48,388 nucleotides of DNA from Burkholderia sp. D-99 (GCF_011605345.1 NZ_JAAOXM010000022.1:1-48388); one strand, 5' to 3'; counted from the first letter of the stretch, positions 33,098-43,600 are shown. Notes: a model not told the origin generated them from the sequence alone. A program made the numbers and translations.

Positions 33098-34261
33098 ATG
33101 AGCGCTCACGACGTTCCGGTCGACTTCGCTTTTCAGCAAGACACGGCGGCGGCCGTCCATCGAAACGCCGGCCTCGACGCATTGCGCGCGTGCCTGACGT
33201 TGCTGGTGGTCTTTCACCACTGCGCGATCACATACGGCGCGCTCGGCGGGTGGTACTACCACGAGGTGGCTGCCGGCCCGTCCGTGGAATCCGCACTGCT
33301 GACGCTCTTCTGCGCGATCAACCAGGCTTTTTTCATGGGCCTGTTCTTTTTCCTGGCCGGCTATTACACGTCGCCATCCATCGATCGCAAGGGCGCCGCG
33401 CGTTTCCTCGCCGACCGGTTCATCAGGCTCGGCCTGCCTCTGCTGGTGTACGGCTTCGTGATCGGCCCGGCAACGATCGCCCTTGCGCAATCGGGCGCAG
33501 GCCACCCGTTCGCGGATACGCTGGGCCGCCTGTGGCGCAAAGGCACGTTCGAGAACGGCCCGATGTGGTTCGCCGAGGCGCTGCTGATGTTCAGCGCAGT
33601 TGCAGTGCTCCGGCACATCGCTTTCGGGCGCACCGTGGCACGCGATACGAACCACCCCGCCCGGCACCCCTTTCCTTCCGACACGACGTTGGCCGCCGCG
33701 GCGTTGCTCACGGGTATCGCGGCACTGGCGTTGCGGTCCCGATGGCCGGTAGGTACCAACGTATGGGGGCTGCAGCTCGGCTACTTCGCGAGCTACGTCG
33801 TGTTGTACGCAGCCGGGTGCCGGACCGCGCGCGTGCACTGGATCGCGCATCTGCCGGCCCGGCAGGTCGGACTGTGGTGGCGCATCGCACTGCTGGCACT
33901 CCCTGTCCTGCCGATCGCTTACCTGCTCGCGAAGCACGTTCCTGCGTTGCGCGGCCGCCCGCAGGCCGTGATCTACGCGTTCTGGGAGCCGCTGGTCGCG
34001 TGGGGAACGAGCCTGTTTCTCGTCAGCCGTTTCCAGCGGCATTTCGATCGACTGACGGGCGCATGGCAGTCGCTGTCCCGTCGCGCGTACACGATCTACA
34101 TCATCCATCCCCCGGTGCTGGTGGGTGTCGCCCTCGTATGGCGAACCGTGCCGGTGTCCCCGTTCCTGAAATTCGCCGTGACCGGCGGTGTCGCTTGCTT
34201 CACGTGCTACCTGATTGCCGGCCTCCTGCTCCGGGTGCCGAGACTCGCGTCGATCCTGTAA
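33098..34261 (+). CDS. Acyltransferase 3 family integral membrane protein
   Basis: 387 residues with about ten hydrophobic helices. It starts with RNAGLDALRACLTLLVVFHHC, shortened here, which is the typical first-helix pattern of the acyltransferase 3/OpgC family with its R..D..R and H residues. SRRAYTIYIIHPPVLV near the end is also characteristic. Members transfer acetyl or succinyl groups to sugars, lipids or glucans at the inner membrane. I chose ATG 33098; the frame is open 42 codons upstream without a ribosome site. It stands alone between the GST gene and a convergent secreted protein. Confidence 0.88.
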   Translation: MSAHDVPVDFAFQQDTAAAVHRNAGLDALRACLTLLVVFHHCAITYGALGGWYYHEVAAGPSVESALLTLFCAINQAFFMGLFFFLAGYYTSPSIDRKGAARFLADRFIRLGLPLLVYGFVIGPATIALAQSGAGHPFADTLGRLWRKGTFENGPMWFAEALLMFSAVAVLRHIAFGRTVARDTNHPARHPFPSDTTLAAAALLTGIAALALRSRWPVGTNVWGLQLGYFASYVVLYAAGCRTARVHWIAHLPARQVGLWWRIALLALPVLPIAYLLAKHVPALRGRPQAVIYAFWEPLVAWGTSLFLVSRFQRHFDRLTGAWQSLSRRAYTIYIIHPPVLVGVALVWRTVPVSPFLKFAVTGGVACFTCYLIAGLLLRVPRLASIL

Positions 34262-34319
34262 GCGTAGCCATGCCTGACGCGGCTGGGAGAAGGCGCACGA
34301 TCAAGCCGGAAACGCCAGC

Positions 34320-34829
34320 CTAATGTCGCCGCATGCCACCCGCTCCGCCCATGCCGCCGAACGCGTGCATTCCGCCGAATTCGCGATGCGCGCCGACCGG
34401 GAACGCGCCATGGTGAAAACCGGCGCCGATCGGCAGGCCGAAGCGGCGATGTTCCATCCCGTTGACGTGAACGACCTGATCGGCGTGATGGAAATGGTGG
34501 AAGCGGTGGAAACGATCGATGAAGACGAAGCCCACGCCCGCGCCGATGAAAAGCGGCGGCCCCCAGTACCACAGGTCGGCATACGGATAGTCCACCGCCG
34601 GATACCATAGAACACTACCGTCGGGACTCTGCACGAACTGCCATGTGCCATCGTCCTGCAGGCACGCACGCCCCACGATTTGCTGCTCCGTGCCGTCGAT
34701 GTTCGCTCGCGCGACGACCGCACGGCAGTTCGCACTGTCGTCCGCCAGATCGTCGTACGTTTGCGCAAAGACCGCCACGGAACAGCCGAGACAGACGAAC
34801 CCTATCCCGGATCGAAACAAGTTGCACAT
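34320..34829 (-). CDS. Secreted His/Gly/Met-rich protein
   Basis: 169 residues. A signal peptide ends near VFA-QT (22). The mature N-terminal half is acidic with two cysteines (SANC, GRACL) and a core ending WQFVQSPDG. A hydrophobic loop (DLWYWGPPLFIGAGVGFVFI) is followed by a tail holding twelve histidines in about 62 residues, mixed with Gly, Met and Phe (FHRFHHFHH at the front). Such tails bind transition metals in many periplasmic proteins, so nickel, copper or zinc handling is possible but unproven. AGGAG precedes the ATG. It is convergent with the acyltransferase gene. Confidence 0.78.
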   Translation of the reverse strand: MCNLFRSGIGFVCLGCSVAVFAQTYDDLADDSANCRAVVARANIDGTEQQIVGRACLQDDGTWQFVQSPDGSVLWYPAVDYPYADLWYWGPPLFIGAGVGFVFIDRFHRFHHFHHADQVVHVNGMEHRRFGLPIGAGFHHGAFPVGAHREFGGMHAFGGMGGAGGMRRH

Positions 34830-35059
34830 GATCGGCTCCTGCCTGATTGCCCCCGACCACTCGATCGCGTGGCGCCGCTGGCGGCGCCCGACACATCGGA
34901 TTGCTCGCACACGATTCACCACGCGGCGGCAACGCGCCGCCGCTTCGTACAGGGTCTCCTGCCGGCTAAACGATGCGGCGCGCCCGCTTATTCCAGGGGT
35001 CTGGTGCGATTGAGCAACGCGGAAACCTTCAACAGTCGATGCCGCGGTTGACGTCCGGT
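34830..35059. other. Gap between the His-rich protein and the membrane protein gene
   Basis: Holds the leader of the His-rich gene and a small hairpin (GCGGCGGC at 34923-34930 with GCCGCCGC at 34936-34943) that could end the upstream minus-strand transcript. No T tract follows. Nothing else was seen. Confidence 0.4.
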
Positions 35060-35515
35060 TCAGCGCGTCGCGAAGCGGTAGGCGGCCGCCGCCGTGATCC
35101 CGAACACCAGATGGGCCACCAGCGTGATCGCACCACGGACCGGAATGAACCACGGGAAGATCGCGGTGAAGGCGTACAGGTTGACGGCGTACAGGATGAG
35201 GCCGAACGCGCCGCCCGCGAGCAGCGCGGACGCGAGCGACAGGGTGCGGATCGCTTTCGCCAGCACGGCCGCATAGACGAGCGACAGCACCAGATGCACG
35301 AGGGTCGCCACCGCCATGACCAGCGGATCGAAGCCGGCGGATGCGCCAAGCACGCGGCGCCCCATCACGATGGCCGCCGTGAGGCGTGCGTCGCGCAACA
35401 GGTTCCCGATCGCGTCATCGCCGACGATCGGCCAGAGCAGCAGCTCGACGACGGTCGAGCCGACCGCCGCACCGAACGCCGCCCAGAGAATCGGGACGAC
35501 ACTGGCTCGTTTCAA
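35060..35515 (-). CDS. Small integral membrane protein, unknown function
   Basis: About 151 residues if translation begins at TTG 35515, which has GGGGGCG just upstream and starts the first clear membrane helix (KRASVVPILWAAFGAAVGS). The frame is open to an ATG at 35701, but that would add about 60 basic, GC-biased residues and overlap the next gene by over 70 bases. Four hydrophobic segments are visible, with a conserved-looking loop DDAIGNLLRDARLTAA between the first two. I do not recognise the family. Confidence 0.6.
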   Translation of the reverse strand: MKRASVVPILWAAFGAAVGSTVVELLLWPIVGDDAIGNLLRDARLTAAIVMGRRVLGASAGFDPLVMAVATLVHLVLSLVYAAVLAKAIRTLSLASALLAGGAFGLILYAVNLYAFTAIFPWFIPVRGAITLVAHLVFGITAAAAYRFATR

Positions 35516-35628
35516 TTGGCGCCCCCAATCGCGACCGGCCGAGGCATCGAAGCGGCGTGCACCCCACCCGCTCCGGCGCCGGTCGTGCAGCGTGTGCCCG
35601 CGATACCGAACCGGGCGGCCACGCAACC

Positions 35629-36297
35629 TTACGAAACCCGTTCGCAATCCGTCCAGTAAGCGAAAGGATCGCGATGCTTCGGATAGTTTTCGTCCAGCCA
35701 TTTCAGCAACGTCGCCCGCGCATTGTCCATGTCGGCTTTCAGCGACGAAGTCGTCAATTCATGCACTTCGATGGACTTTTCGCGATCGACCACGAAGCAG
35801 TTCCAGTCGGGGCCGTCCAGATCCGGATCGTCGGACGCCTTCGACGACTTGCCCCAGCCGAGCCCCTTGCGGGCGTCGATGTAGTACCGCGGATGCACTT
35901 TCAGGTACGACATCTCGCCGCCCTGCAGGCTGCTCTCCGCGCGCAGCACGTCGTGTCCGTCGACGATCTGCGTGACTTCCGGAAGCCGGCGCGCTCGCCA
36001 TCCGGCAGGCAGCGTCGCGATGGCCTTGACGCTGTCGTACATCCCCCACTCCAGCCCCCACGCTTCGGCCATGCGCTTCATGAATGCGTCCGCATTCGGA
36101 TAGCCGCGCAACTGGATCCGGGTCGACAGCGTGACTTCGATACCGCCGCGCCCGCCCGTGCCGGCGGATGCCTCGTCTGCGCTCGCTTCAAACGGATTGC
36201 CCGGACGTGACGCGCGCGTCGCATCCGCGGGCGCCATGCCCGAAAACAGCTGGTCGAGCGCGGCACGCGCTTTCGACGACTTGTCCGGCTTGTTCAT
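35629..36297 (-). CDS. Hypothetical cytoplasmic protein
   Basis: 222 residues from ATG 36297; the frame extends twelve codons further to 36333. No signal peptide or membrane helix. After a low-complexity N-terminus comes a domain with LSTRIQLRGYPNADAFMKRM and a C-terminal part with several tryptophans (GLEWGMYDS, DWNCFVVDREKS, TLLKWLDENYP) and charged segments. Amino-acid and codon use look like a genuine gene. It lies upstream of the small membrane protein on the same strand. No family recognised. Confidence 0.7.
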   Translation of the reverse strand: MNKPDKSSKARAALDQLFSGMAPADATRASRPGNPFEASADEASAGTGGRGGIEVTLSTRIQLRGYPNADAFMKRMAEAWGLEWGMYDSVKAIATLPAGWRARRLPEVTQIVDGHDVLRAESSLQGGEMSYLKVHPRYYIDARKGLGWGKSSKASDDPDLDGPDWNCFVVDREKSIEVHELTTSSLKADMDNARATLLKWLDENYPKHRDPFAYWTDCERVS

Positions 36298-36478
36298 TGT
36301 TGACCTCGCTTGCATCCGAACGGATGCATGCATTCTCGATTTTCGTTCATCTCTCTACCTCATCGTTTTCGCGGTCGCATTGTCGTCGATCCGGCGGCGC
36401 CGGCCTAGTGTTTCGAATCGCACACCACGTCCTTCGCACCAACCGGCCCGCCGTGGCGGGCCGCCACGGCCATGCCGG

Positions 36479-37465
36479 CTAGCCGCCGGCCGCCACCGCC
36501 GCCCGCATCCGCTCCATCAACGCCAGCACCTCCGGCCGATTCTCCCCCTTCGCGTGCACGAAGTAATACCTGAGCACCGAATCGACCTCGTGCCGGCTCA
36601 CGCGCACGAGATCGCTGCGCTTGAGATAGGCATCGGCAAGCGGTACGCGCGCCAGCGCCACGCCGAGCCCTGCCTCGGCCGCGGCCAGCACGAGGTTGTA
36701 ATCCTCGAAACGGCGATCCTGTGCGCGCGGCTTGAACGGCACGCCCAATGCATCGAACCACGTGCGCCAGCCGGTCACATCGGAATCGTGCAGCAACGGC
36801 ATGTCGAGCAACGCGGCATCGCCGCGCCGGCGGCGCTCCGCGGCCAGTTGCGCGGCGAGCCGCGGATGCGCGACCGGATAGAGCCGCTCCGGCATGAACG
36901 CACGGGTTTCGAGCTGGCGCCAGTTGCCGCGCCCGTACCGGACCGACAGGTCCGCTTCGCCGCCGGCGATATCCACGTTGCGCAGATCGATGCCGAGTTC
37001 GATCCGCAACGCGGGCGCCTCGCTCTCGAGTGCATGCTGCCGCTCGAACAGCCACAGCTGCGCGAACGCCGGCACCACGCTCATCCTGACCAGTCGCGGC
37101 GCACGCGGCGAGCGCCACTGATCGGCCGCACTGTCGATGATCGCGAACGCCTGCTCGATCCGGCCGACGAAGCGCTGCCCGTCCGGCGTCAGGCGCACGC
37201 CGCGCGCATGACGTTCGAACAACCGCAGGCCGAGCCAGTTTTCAACGGCGGCCACCCGCCGGCTGATCGCGCCGTGCGTCACGCCCGACACGTCGGCCGC
37301 GGCCAGGAACGAACCCTCGCGCGCGACCGTGCACACCGTCTCCAGGCTCGCGAGCGGCGGCCGCGAACCCGGCGCCGGCACGGCGGAGGGCAACGCCGCC
37401 GGGCCCCGCTTCGCGCGGACTGAAGCGCCGGTCGGCCGCCGGCTCGAGCTGTGAATCATGGTCAT
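36479..37465 (-). CDS. LysR-family transcriptional regulator (GcvA-like)
   Basis: 328 residues. A Pro/Arg-rich N-terminal extension of about 35 residues precedes the LysR helix-turn-helix (SFLAAADVSGVTHGAISRRVA, shortened). LGLRLFERHARGVRLT is the typical wing. The start may be 37465 or the ATG two codons later. It is divergent from an EamA-type transporter with only 57 bases between them, so it very probably regulates that exporter. Confidence 0.92.
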   Translation of the reverse strand: MTMIHSSSRRPTGASVRAKRGPAALPSAVPAPGSRPPLASLETVCTVAREGSFLAAADVSGVTHGAISRRVAAVENWLGLRLFERHARGVRLTPDGQRFVGRIEQAFAIIDSAADQWRSPRAPRLVRMSVVPAFAQLWLFERQHALESEAPALRIELGIDLRNVDIAGGEADLSVRYGRGNWRQLETRAFMPERLYPVAHPRLAAQLAAERRRRGDAALLDMPLLHDSDVTGWRTWFDALGVPFKPRAQDRRFEDYNLVLAAAEAGLGVALARVPLADAYLKRSDLVRVSRHEVDSVLRYYFVHAKGENRPEVLALMERMRAAVAAGG

Positions 37466-37522
37466 ATCCGCATGCTGGTCTGTGCGCTAGCTTAACATCT
37501 CGCCACGCCGCATCATCGCCGC

Positions 37523-38422
37523 ATGAACACACTCTCCACACCGTCGTCGCGCGCTGCGCGGCAGCCGCTGGTCGCGGCCGGCGCGGTCGCCTTCACGATT
37601 GTGTCGTGGGCGTCCGCTTTCCCGTTCATCCGGATCGGCCTGCATGGCCTGACCCCGCTGCAGCTCGCGGCGGCGCGTTTCGCCACCGCGACCGTGCTGA
37701 TCGTCGCGTGGTGGGTAGTGCGGCGGCCGCGCATGCCGACACGGCGCGACGCGCTGCGCTTCCTGCTGTGCGGCTTTCTCGGCATCGCGCTCTACAACGC
37801 GCTGCTCAATACCGGCGAGCAGACCGTGTCGGCCGGCGCGGCGAGCTTCATCGTGAACACCCTGCCGATCTTCACGGCACTGCTGGCCGCCGTGTTTCTC
37901 GGCGAGCGCTTCAATCGCTGGGGCTGGCTCGGCTCGCTGGTCAGCCTCGCCGGCATCGCGGTGATCGCGTGCGGGCAGCCGGGCGGCCTCGTCCTCGGCG
38001 CGGGCAGCACGCTGATTCTCGGCGCGGCCCTGTGTTCGGCCAGCTATTTCGTGCTGCAGCGGCGGCTGATTCCGGTCTACGGCGCGCTGGCCTGCACCGC
38101 CTACACGCTGCTGGCCGGCGCGCTGCTGCTTACGCCGTGGCTGCCGGGCGCGCTCGTGGCGCTGGGCAGCGGGTCGCGCGACACGACGCTGGCCGTCCTG
38201 ATGCTCGGCATCTTCCCTGCCGCGCTGGGTTACGCGACCTGGACCTTCGCACTCGGCTACTTCGGCGCGGCGCGCGCCGCCAACTTCCTCTATCTGACGC
38301 CGGCGGTCGCGACGGCCCTGTCGATGGTGCTGACGGGCGAGCAGCCGGGGATCGAGACGGTGTGCGGCGGCCTGCTGGCGATTGCCGGTGTGATCTTCGT
38401 CGCGTTGCGCGGACGCGCTTAG
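37523..38422 (+). CDS. EamA-family (DMT) transporter
   Basis: 299 residues with ten predicted helices in two EamA repeats. The first starts at AFTIVSWASAFPFIRIG and the second near LVLGAGSTLILGAALCSASY. The family mostly exports amino acids, nucleosides or drug-like metabolites from the cytoplasm. It is divergent from a GcvA-like LysR gene sharing a 57-base promoter region. The ribosome site before the ATG is weak. Substrate unknown. Confidence 0.92.
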   Translation: MNTLSTPSSRAARQPLVAAGAVAFTIVSWASAFPFIRIGLHGLTPLQLAAARFATATVLIVAWWVVRRPRMPTRRDALRFLLCGFLGIALYNALLNTGEQTVSAGAASFIVNTLPIFTALLAAVFLGERFNRWGWLGSLVSLAGIAVIACGQPGGLVLGAGSTLILGAALCSASYFVLQRRLIPVYGALACTAYTLLAGALLLTPWLPGALVALGSGSRDTTLAVLMLGIFPAALGYATWTFALGYFGAARAANFLYLTPAVATALSMVLTGEQPGIETVCGGLLAIAGVIFVALRGRA

Positions 38423-39054
38423 GAGCGATGCCGCATCGGCCCGGCACGGTCGGCCCGATGATCGCGCAAGCGAGCCGGTCGGGACGAACCCCGGCATCTG
38501 CGAAGCCGATCGTGCGGCGCCGGTTGCCGACTCGCGCCAGTTCGTCAACGCCGCCGGACTTGACCGTTAGTTGCGCTCAAACGAGGACACCCATTCCGAT
38601 GAAACATGGCCGTTCAACCGGATGCTCAATCGCAACCGTCCAAACTGTGCAGACAAATCGACCGAACAGTTCCGGATTGACCGTGCATCAGTGTCCATGG
38701 CTTCGTCCCGGCCGCCGGCCGAATAATGGATGCGGCCGTAAGGCCGTCGACAGCGAATCGCAGCCTGTGGCGTGCCGCGGCGCACGATTTCCGGCATCCG
38801 GCGCCCTCGCACTTGGGGCGCCAGTCGTACCGTCGAGCAATTCGCTGCAGCGCGCAAAATCGGCTTCATATATATTCATACGAATTGCACGCTGTCAGGC
38901 CCCGGCCGGCCCGTTCACCCGGGCGTCACGCCGGCGGGCAGGACGCGATGCAAGTGAAGCCCATGATGGGTATGGAGACTCGTCCGATCGCCCCGACCTC
39001 GCCGTCGGCCGGTCGAGACGTCAATAGAAAGATCATTCAAATCGGAGATGGCAG
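38423..39054. other. Large gap upstream of the livK-like gene
   Basis: 632 bases with no credible gene: the open frames are short, Arg/Pro-rich and without ribosome sites. Part of it, around 38866-38890, is notably A+T-rich (CATATATATTCATACGAATT) against the background and might hold a promoter. Bases 39041-39054 contain the GGAG site for the livK-like gene. No RNA gene or repeat identified. Confidence 0.5.
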
Positions 39055-40209
39055 ATGGAACGAAGCACTGTCGGCATGCGCTGCAAACCCCTGATCACCG
39101 TTGCACTGGCTGCCGCCGCGTTTGCGGCCGCGTCGAGCGCGATGGCTGACCAGGTCGTCAAGATCGGCAGCGTCGAACCGACGACGGGCGGCATCTCGCA
39201 CCTCGGCAAGGACAACGAGAACGGCGCACGCCTCGCGGTCGAGGAAATCAATGCGAAGGGCCTGACGATCGGCGGCAAGAAGATCACGCTGCAACTCGAT
39301 GCGCAGGACGACGCGGCCGACCCGCGCCAGGCCACGCAGGTTGCGCAGAAGCTGGTCGACGACAAGGTCGTCGCCGTCATCGGCCACCTGAACTCGGGCA
39401 CGTCGATCCCGGCGTCGAAGATCTACAGCGACGCGGGCATCGTGCAGATCTCGCCGTCGGCCACGAACCCGACCTACACGCAGCAAGGCTTCAAGACGAC
39501 GTACCGCGTGGTCGCGACCGACGCGCAGCAAGGCCCGGCGCTCGCGAGCTACGCACAGGCGAAGGGCGTGAAGAGCGTGGCGGTGATCGACGATTCCACC
39601 GCGTACGGCCAGGGCCTCGCGAACGAGTTCGAGAAGAAGGCGAAGGCGCTCGGCCTGAAGGTGCTGTCGCACGACGCGACCAACGACAAGGCCGTCGACT
39701 TCCGCGCGATCCTGACGAAGGTCAAGGGCGAGAACCCGGACGCGATCATGTACGGCGGCATGGACGCAACCGGCGGCCCGCTCGCGAAGCAGGCGAAGCA
39801 GCTCGGCCTGCGCGCGAAGATCCTGTCCGGCGACGGCGTGTGCACCGACTCGCTGGCCGACCTGGCCGGCCCGGCGGCCGACAACGTGCTGTGCTCGCAG
39901 GCAGGCGCTGCGCTCGAGAAGATGCCGGGCGGCGCGGACTTCCTCGCGAAGTACCAGAAGCGCTTCAACCAGGGCATCAAGTTCGATGCGCCGTTCGCGT
40001 ATGACGCGGTCTACATCGCGGTCGACGCGATGAAGCGCGCGAACTCGACCGACCCGGCGAAGATCCTCGCAGCGATGCCGGCGACGAAGTACGAAGGCGT
40101 GATCGGCACGACGACGTTCGACGCGAAGGGCGACCTGACGCACGGGATCATCTCGATCTACGGCTACAAGAGCGGCAAGAAGACCTTCCTCGACCAGGTG
40201 AAGATGTAA
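39055..40209 (+). CDS. Branched-chain amino acid ABC transporter binding protein (LivK/LivJ-like)
   Basis: 384 residues. The signal peptide ends near AMA-DQ (31). The mature part starts VVKIGSVEPTTGGISHLGKDNENG and continues as a type-I periplasmic binding fold with the LNSGTSIPASKIY and DDSTAYGQGLANEFEKKA segments of LivJ/LivK. It binds leucine, isoleucine, valine or a related amino acid in the periplasm. GGAG lies seven bases before the ATG. The membrane and ATPase parts (LivHMGF) are not adjacent, so it must share them with another locus. A strong hairpin follows the stop. Confidence 0.94.
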   Translation: MERSTVGMRCKPLITVALAAAAFAAASSAMADQVVKIGSVEPTTGGISHLGKDNENGARLAVEEINAKGLTIGGKKITLQLDAQDDAADPRQATQVAQKLVDDKVVAVIGHLNSGTSIPASKIYSDAGIVQISPSATNPTYTQQGFKTTYRVVATDAQQGPALASYAQAKGVKSVAVIDDSTAYGQGLANEFEKKAKALGLKVLSHDATNDKAVDFRAILTKVKGENPDAIMYGGMDATGGPLAKQAKQLGLRAKILSGDGVCTDSLADLAGPAADNVLCSQAGAALEKMPGGADFLAKYQKRFNQGIKFDAPFAYDAVYIAVDAMKRANSTDPAKILAAMPATKYEGVIGTTTFDAKGDLTHGIISIYGYKSGKKTFLDQVKM

Positions 40210-40215
40210 CCCGAC

Positions 40216-40261
40216 GCGGCGCCGGCACGACGGGAACGCCACCCGTCGGCGCCGGCGCCGC
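40216..40261 (+). terminator. Terminator-like hairpin after livK-like gene
   Basis: Long arms of 19-20 bases (40216-40234 and 40242-40261) pair with one bulge around a seven-base loop, six bases after the stop. Very GC-rich and without a T tract. Confidence 0.6.
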
Positions 40262-40296
40262 GCGGGCCGATTTCTGATTCACGGAGACGAAGCATC

Positions 40297-40599
40297 ATGT
40301 GTGCAATGGCGTATGCGGAATTTCAACAGGAGTTGAAGAAGGCACAGTTGACGGCGCGCGAGTTCGCCCGCCTGATCCGGATGAACGAAAGTTCGATCAC
40401 GAATTATTCGAGCAAGGGCACCGTCCCGTCCCACCTCGCGGTCATCGCGAAACTGATCGGCACGCTGGCCGCGCACGAGATCGATTTCCGGCGCGTGATC
40501 CGGCAGATGCGGATCGAACCGAAACGGCCGCGCGGCGTCGGCGTGTTCCCTGCGGCGGACAAGCCGCGTTCCAGAAAGACGGCGAAAGCCGACGCCTGA
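40297..40599 (+). CDS. Small Cro/C1-type helix-turn-helix protein
   Basis: 100 residues. The N-terminal 60 residues match a Cro/C1-like DNA-binding fold (LTAREFARLIRMNESSITNY, then VPSHLAVIAKLIGTLA). The C-terminal tail is basic and Pro/Lys-rich. The ATG at 40297 has GGAG upstream; an ATG three codons later is also possible. It lies in the same direction 87 bases after the livK-like gene, across a hairpin. Target genes unknown. Confidence 0.8.
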   Translation: MCAMAYAEFQQELKKAQLTAREFARLIRMNESSITNYSSKGTVPSHLAVIAKLIGTLAAHEIDFRRVIRQMRIEPKRPRGVGVFPAADKPRSRKTAKADA

Positions 40600-40688
40600 G
40601 CACAGGCACGCGTCGACAGCGGCACAATGCTTGCCGCCCGACGCAGGAAAGAAGTCATCTCACGGGCACCGCGACACGCGACGCCCGG

Positions 40689-43600
40689 TCATCCCCCCGC
40701 CGCCCGCACGTGATCGAGCAGCGCCTGCAACGGGTGGCGTACCTGCTTCGAAGACATCCGCTTCACCTGGCTGCGGCATGAATAGCCGGTCGCGAGCGCC
40801 TCGCCTTCCATATCCGCCGCATCGACCTGCGCCGCCCACGACTGCGCATAGATCGTCTTCGACGTCTCGAGATTGCGCGCCTCGTGCCCGTAGGTGCCCG
40901 ACATCCCGCAGCACCCGGTCGCCTGAACCTGCAAACGCAGCCCGCGTCGCGCGAACACCTGTGCCCATTGCTTGCCGCTGTCGGGCGCATTGGTCTTCTC
41001 GGTGCAGTGCGGCAGCAACCGGTAAGAACCGGCGACGCGCGGCACGCTGTCCGTGGCCGCTTCCGGCAGCGCCTGCAGCAGCCATTCCTGCGGCAGCGCC
41101 ACCTTCGGCACATCGGCGAGCCCCGTCACCTTCAGGTATTCCTGCCGATACGTGAGCGTCATCGCCGGATCGAGGCCGACCAGCGCGACACCCGAGCGCG
41201 CGAGTGCCGCCAGTTGCCCGGCATTGCGGATCGCCGCCTTCTCGAACGCCCGCAAAAAGCCTTGCACGTGCAGCGCCTTGCCGTTCGGTGCGAGCGGCGC
41301 GAGCCACACCTGAAAGCCCGTGCGCGCCGCCAGCTCGATCAGCGTCGCCAGCTGCTCGGTATCGAAATAGCGCGTGAACGTGTCCTGCACGATGACGACG
41401 CTGCGTGCGCGCTGCGCGTCGCTCAACGCGGCGAGCGCCTGCGGGTCGGCCGGCTTCACGCGCCATTCGCGGATCACGGCCGCGAGATCGAAGCGGCTCA
41501 AGAGCGGGCTGTCGACCATGCCGACGTGCCGCTCCAGCAGCGTGCGCACCCAGCCGGCGCGCATCAGCCCGTTGTACAGCGCGGGTACGCGCGCCATCCA
41601 CGGCATCGTGAATTCGAGTGAGCCGATCAGGTAGTCGCGCAGCGGCCGCAGGTAGCGCTGGTGATACAGCTCGAGAAAGCGCGAGCGGAACTCGGGCACG
41701 TTGACCTTGACCGGGCACTGCCCGGCGCACGATTTGCAGGCGAGGCATCCGGCCATCGCGTCGTACACCTCGTGCGAGAAATCGGCCTCGCCGTTGCGCG
41801 CCGCGCGGCTGTTGCGCCAGCGCACGGCCAGCCCGCGCAGGAACGGCTGCCGCGCGCGCGCCGCCGCGACGACGTCGACGCCGGCCTGCCCTTGCAGGCG
41901 CAACCACTCGCGCATCAGCGACGCACGCCCCTTCGGCGATTGCACGCGTTCGCGGGTCGCCTTCCACGACGGGCACATCGCGTCGTCCGGATCGAAGTTG
42001 TAGCACGCACCGTTGCCGTTGCAGTGCATCGCCGTGCCGTAGCTCTGCCACACACGCTCGTCGATCTGCCGGTCGTGGTCGCCACGCGTCGGCACTTCGT
42101 CGATCTTCAGCAGCCGCATCGTGTGATCCGGCGGCGTCGCGATCTTGCCCGGGTTGAACTGGTTGTGCGGATCGAACGCGGCCTTCAGTTGCTGCAGCGA
42201 CGGATACAGCTCGCCGAAGAACGCCGGCGCATATTCGGAGCGCACACCCTTGCCGTGTTCGCCCCACAACAGGCCGCCGTGGCGCTGCGTGAGCTCGGCC
42301 ACCGCATCCGACACGGGCCGCACCAGCGCCGCCTGCTTCGGGTCCTTCATGTCAAGTGCCGGCCGCACGTGCAGCACGCCCGCATCGACGTGCCCGAACA
42401 TCCCGTATTGCAGCCCGTGGCCGTCGAGCAGCGCGCGGAATTCGGCGATGTACGCGGGGAGGTTCTCGGGCGGCACCGCGGTGTCCTCGACGAACGGCTG
42501 CGGGCGCGCCTCGCCCTGCACGTTGCCGAGCAGGCCGACCGCCCGCTTGCGCATCGCGTACACGCGCTTCACCGCATCGTCGCCGGCCGCGAGCGTGTGA
42601 CCCAGGCGCTCCACGCTGGTATCGGTGCGCAGATGGTCGACGAACGCACGCACGCGTGCGTCGACGTCGTCGGCATCGTCGCCGCTGAATTCGATCAGGT
42701 TGATGCCGAGCGTCGGACGCGCGTCATCCTGCGGGAAATACTCTGCGACGCTGCTCCACACGAAGTCCTTCATCGCCAGCATCAGCACCTTCGAGTCGAC
42801 CGTCTCGATCGACAGCGGCTGGTGCGCGAGCAGCGCGCGCGCGTCGCGCAGCGCGTCCATGAAGCCCGCATAGCGCACGTTGACCAGCACCGAAACCTTC
42901 GGGATCGGCAGCACGTTGAGCTTCGCCTCGACGACGAAGCCGAGCGACCCTTCGGCGCCGCACAGCACGCTGTTCAGGTTGAAGCGGCCGTCGGGTTCGC
43001 GCAGGTGCGCGAGGTCATAGCCGGTCAGGCAGCGATTGAGCTTCGGAAACTTCGCGTCGATCAGCGCCGCCTTGTCGTCGCTGATGCGCCGCGCGGTGCG
43101 GTACACCTTGCCGATGCGGTCCTGCCGCGCGCAGCGGCGTTCCAGCTCGTCGTCCGCGAGCGCGTCGCTGTGCAGCCGCTCGCCGCCCATCAGCACGAAA
43201 TCCAGTTCCAGCACGTGATCGCGCGTCTTGCCGTACGTGCAGCTGCCCTGCCCGCTCGCGTCGGTGTTGATCATCCCGCCGACGGTCGCGCGGTTCGACG
43301 TCGACAGTTCCGGCGCGAAAAACAGCCCGTGCGGCTTCAGCGCCGCATTGAGCTGATCCTTGACGACGCCCGCCTGCACGCGCACCCAGCGGCGCTCGAC
43401 GTCGATTTCGAGGATCCGGTTCATGTTGCGCGACAGGTCGACGACCACGCCGTCGGTCAGCGACTGCCCGTTGGTACCCGTGCCGCCGCCGCGCGCGGCC
43501 ACCGCGACGTCGCGATGCGCGGGCTCGGCGAGCAGCCGCGCCAGCAGCCGGACGTCGTCCGCATGCGCGGGACAGATCACCGCTTGCGGCAGGCGCTGGT

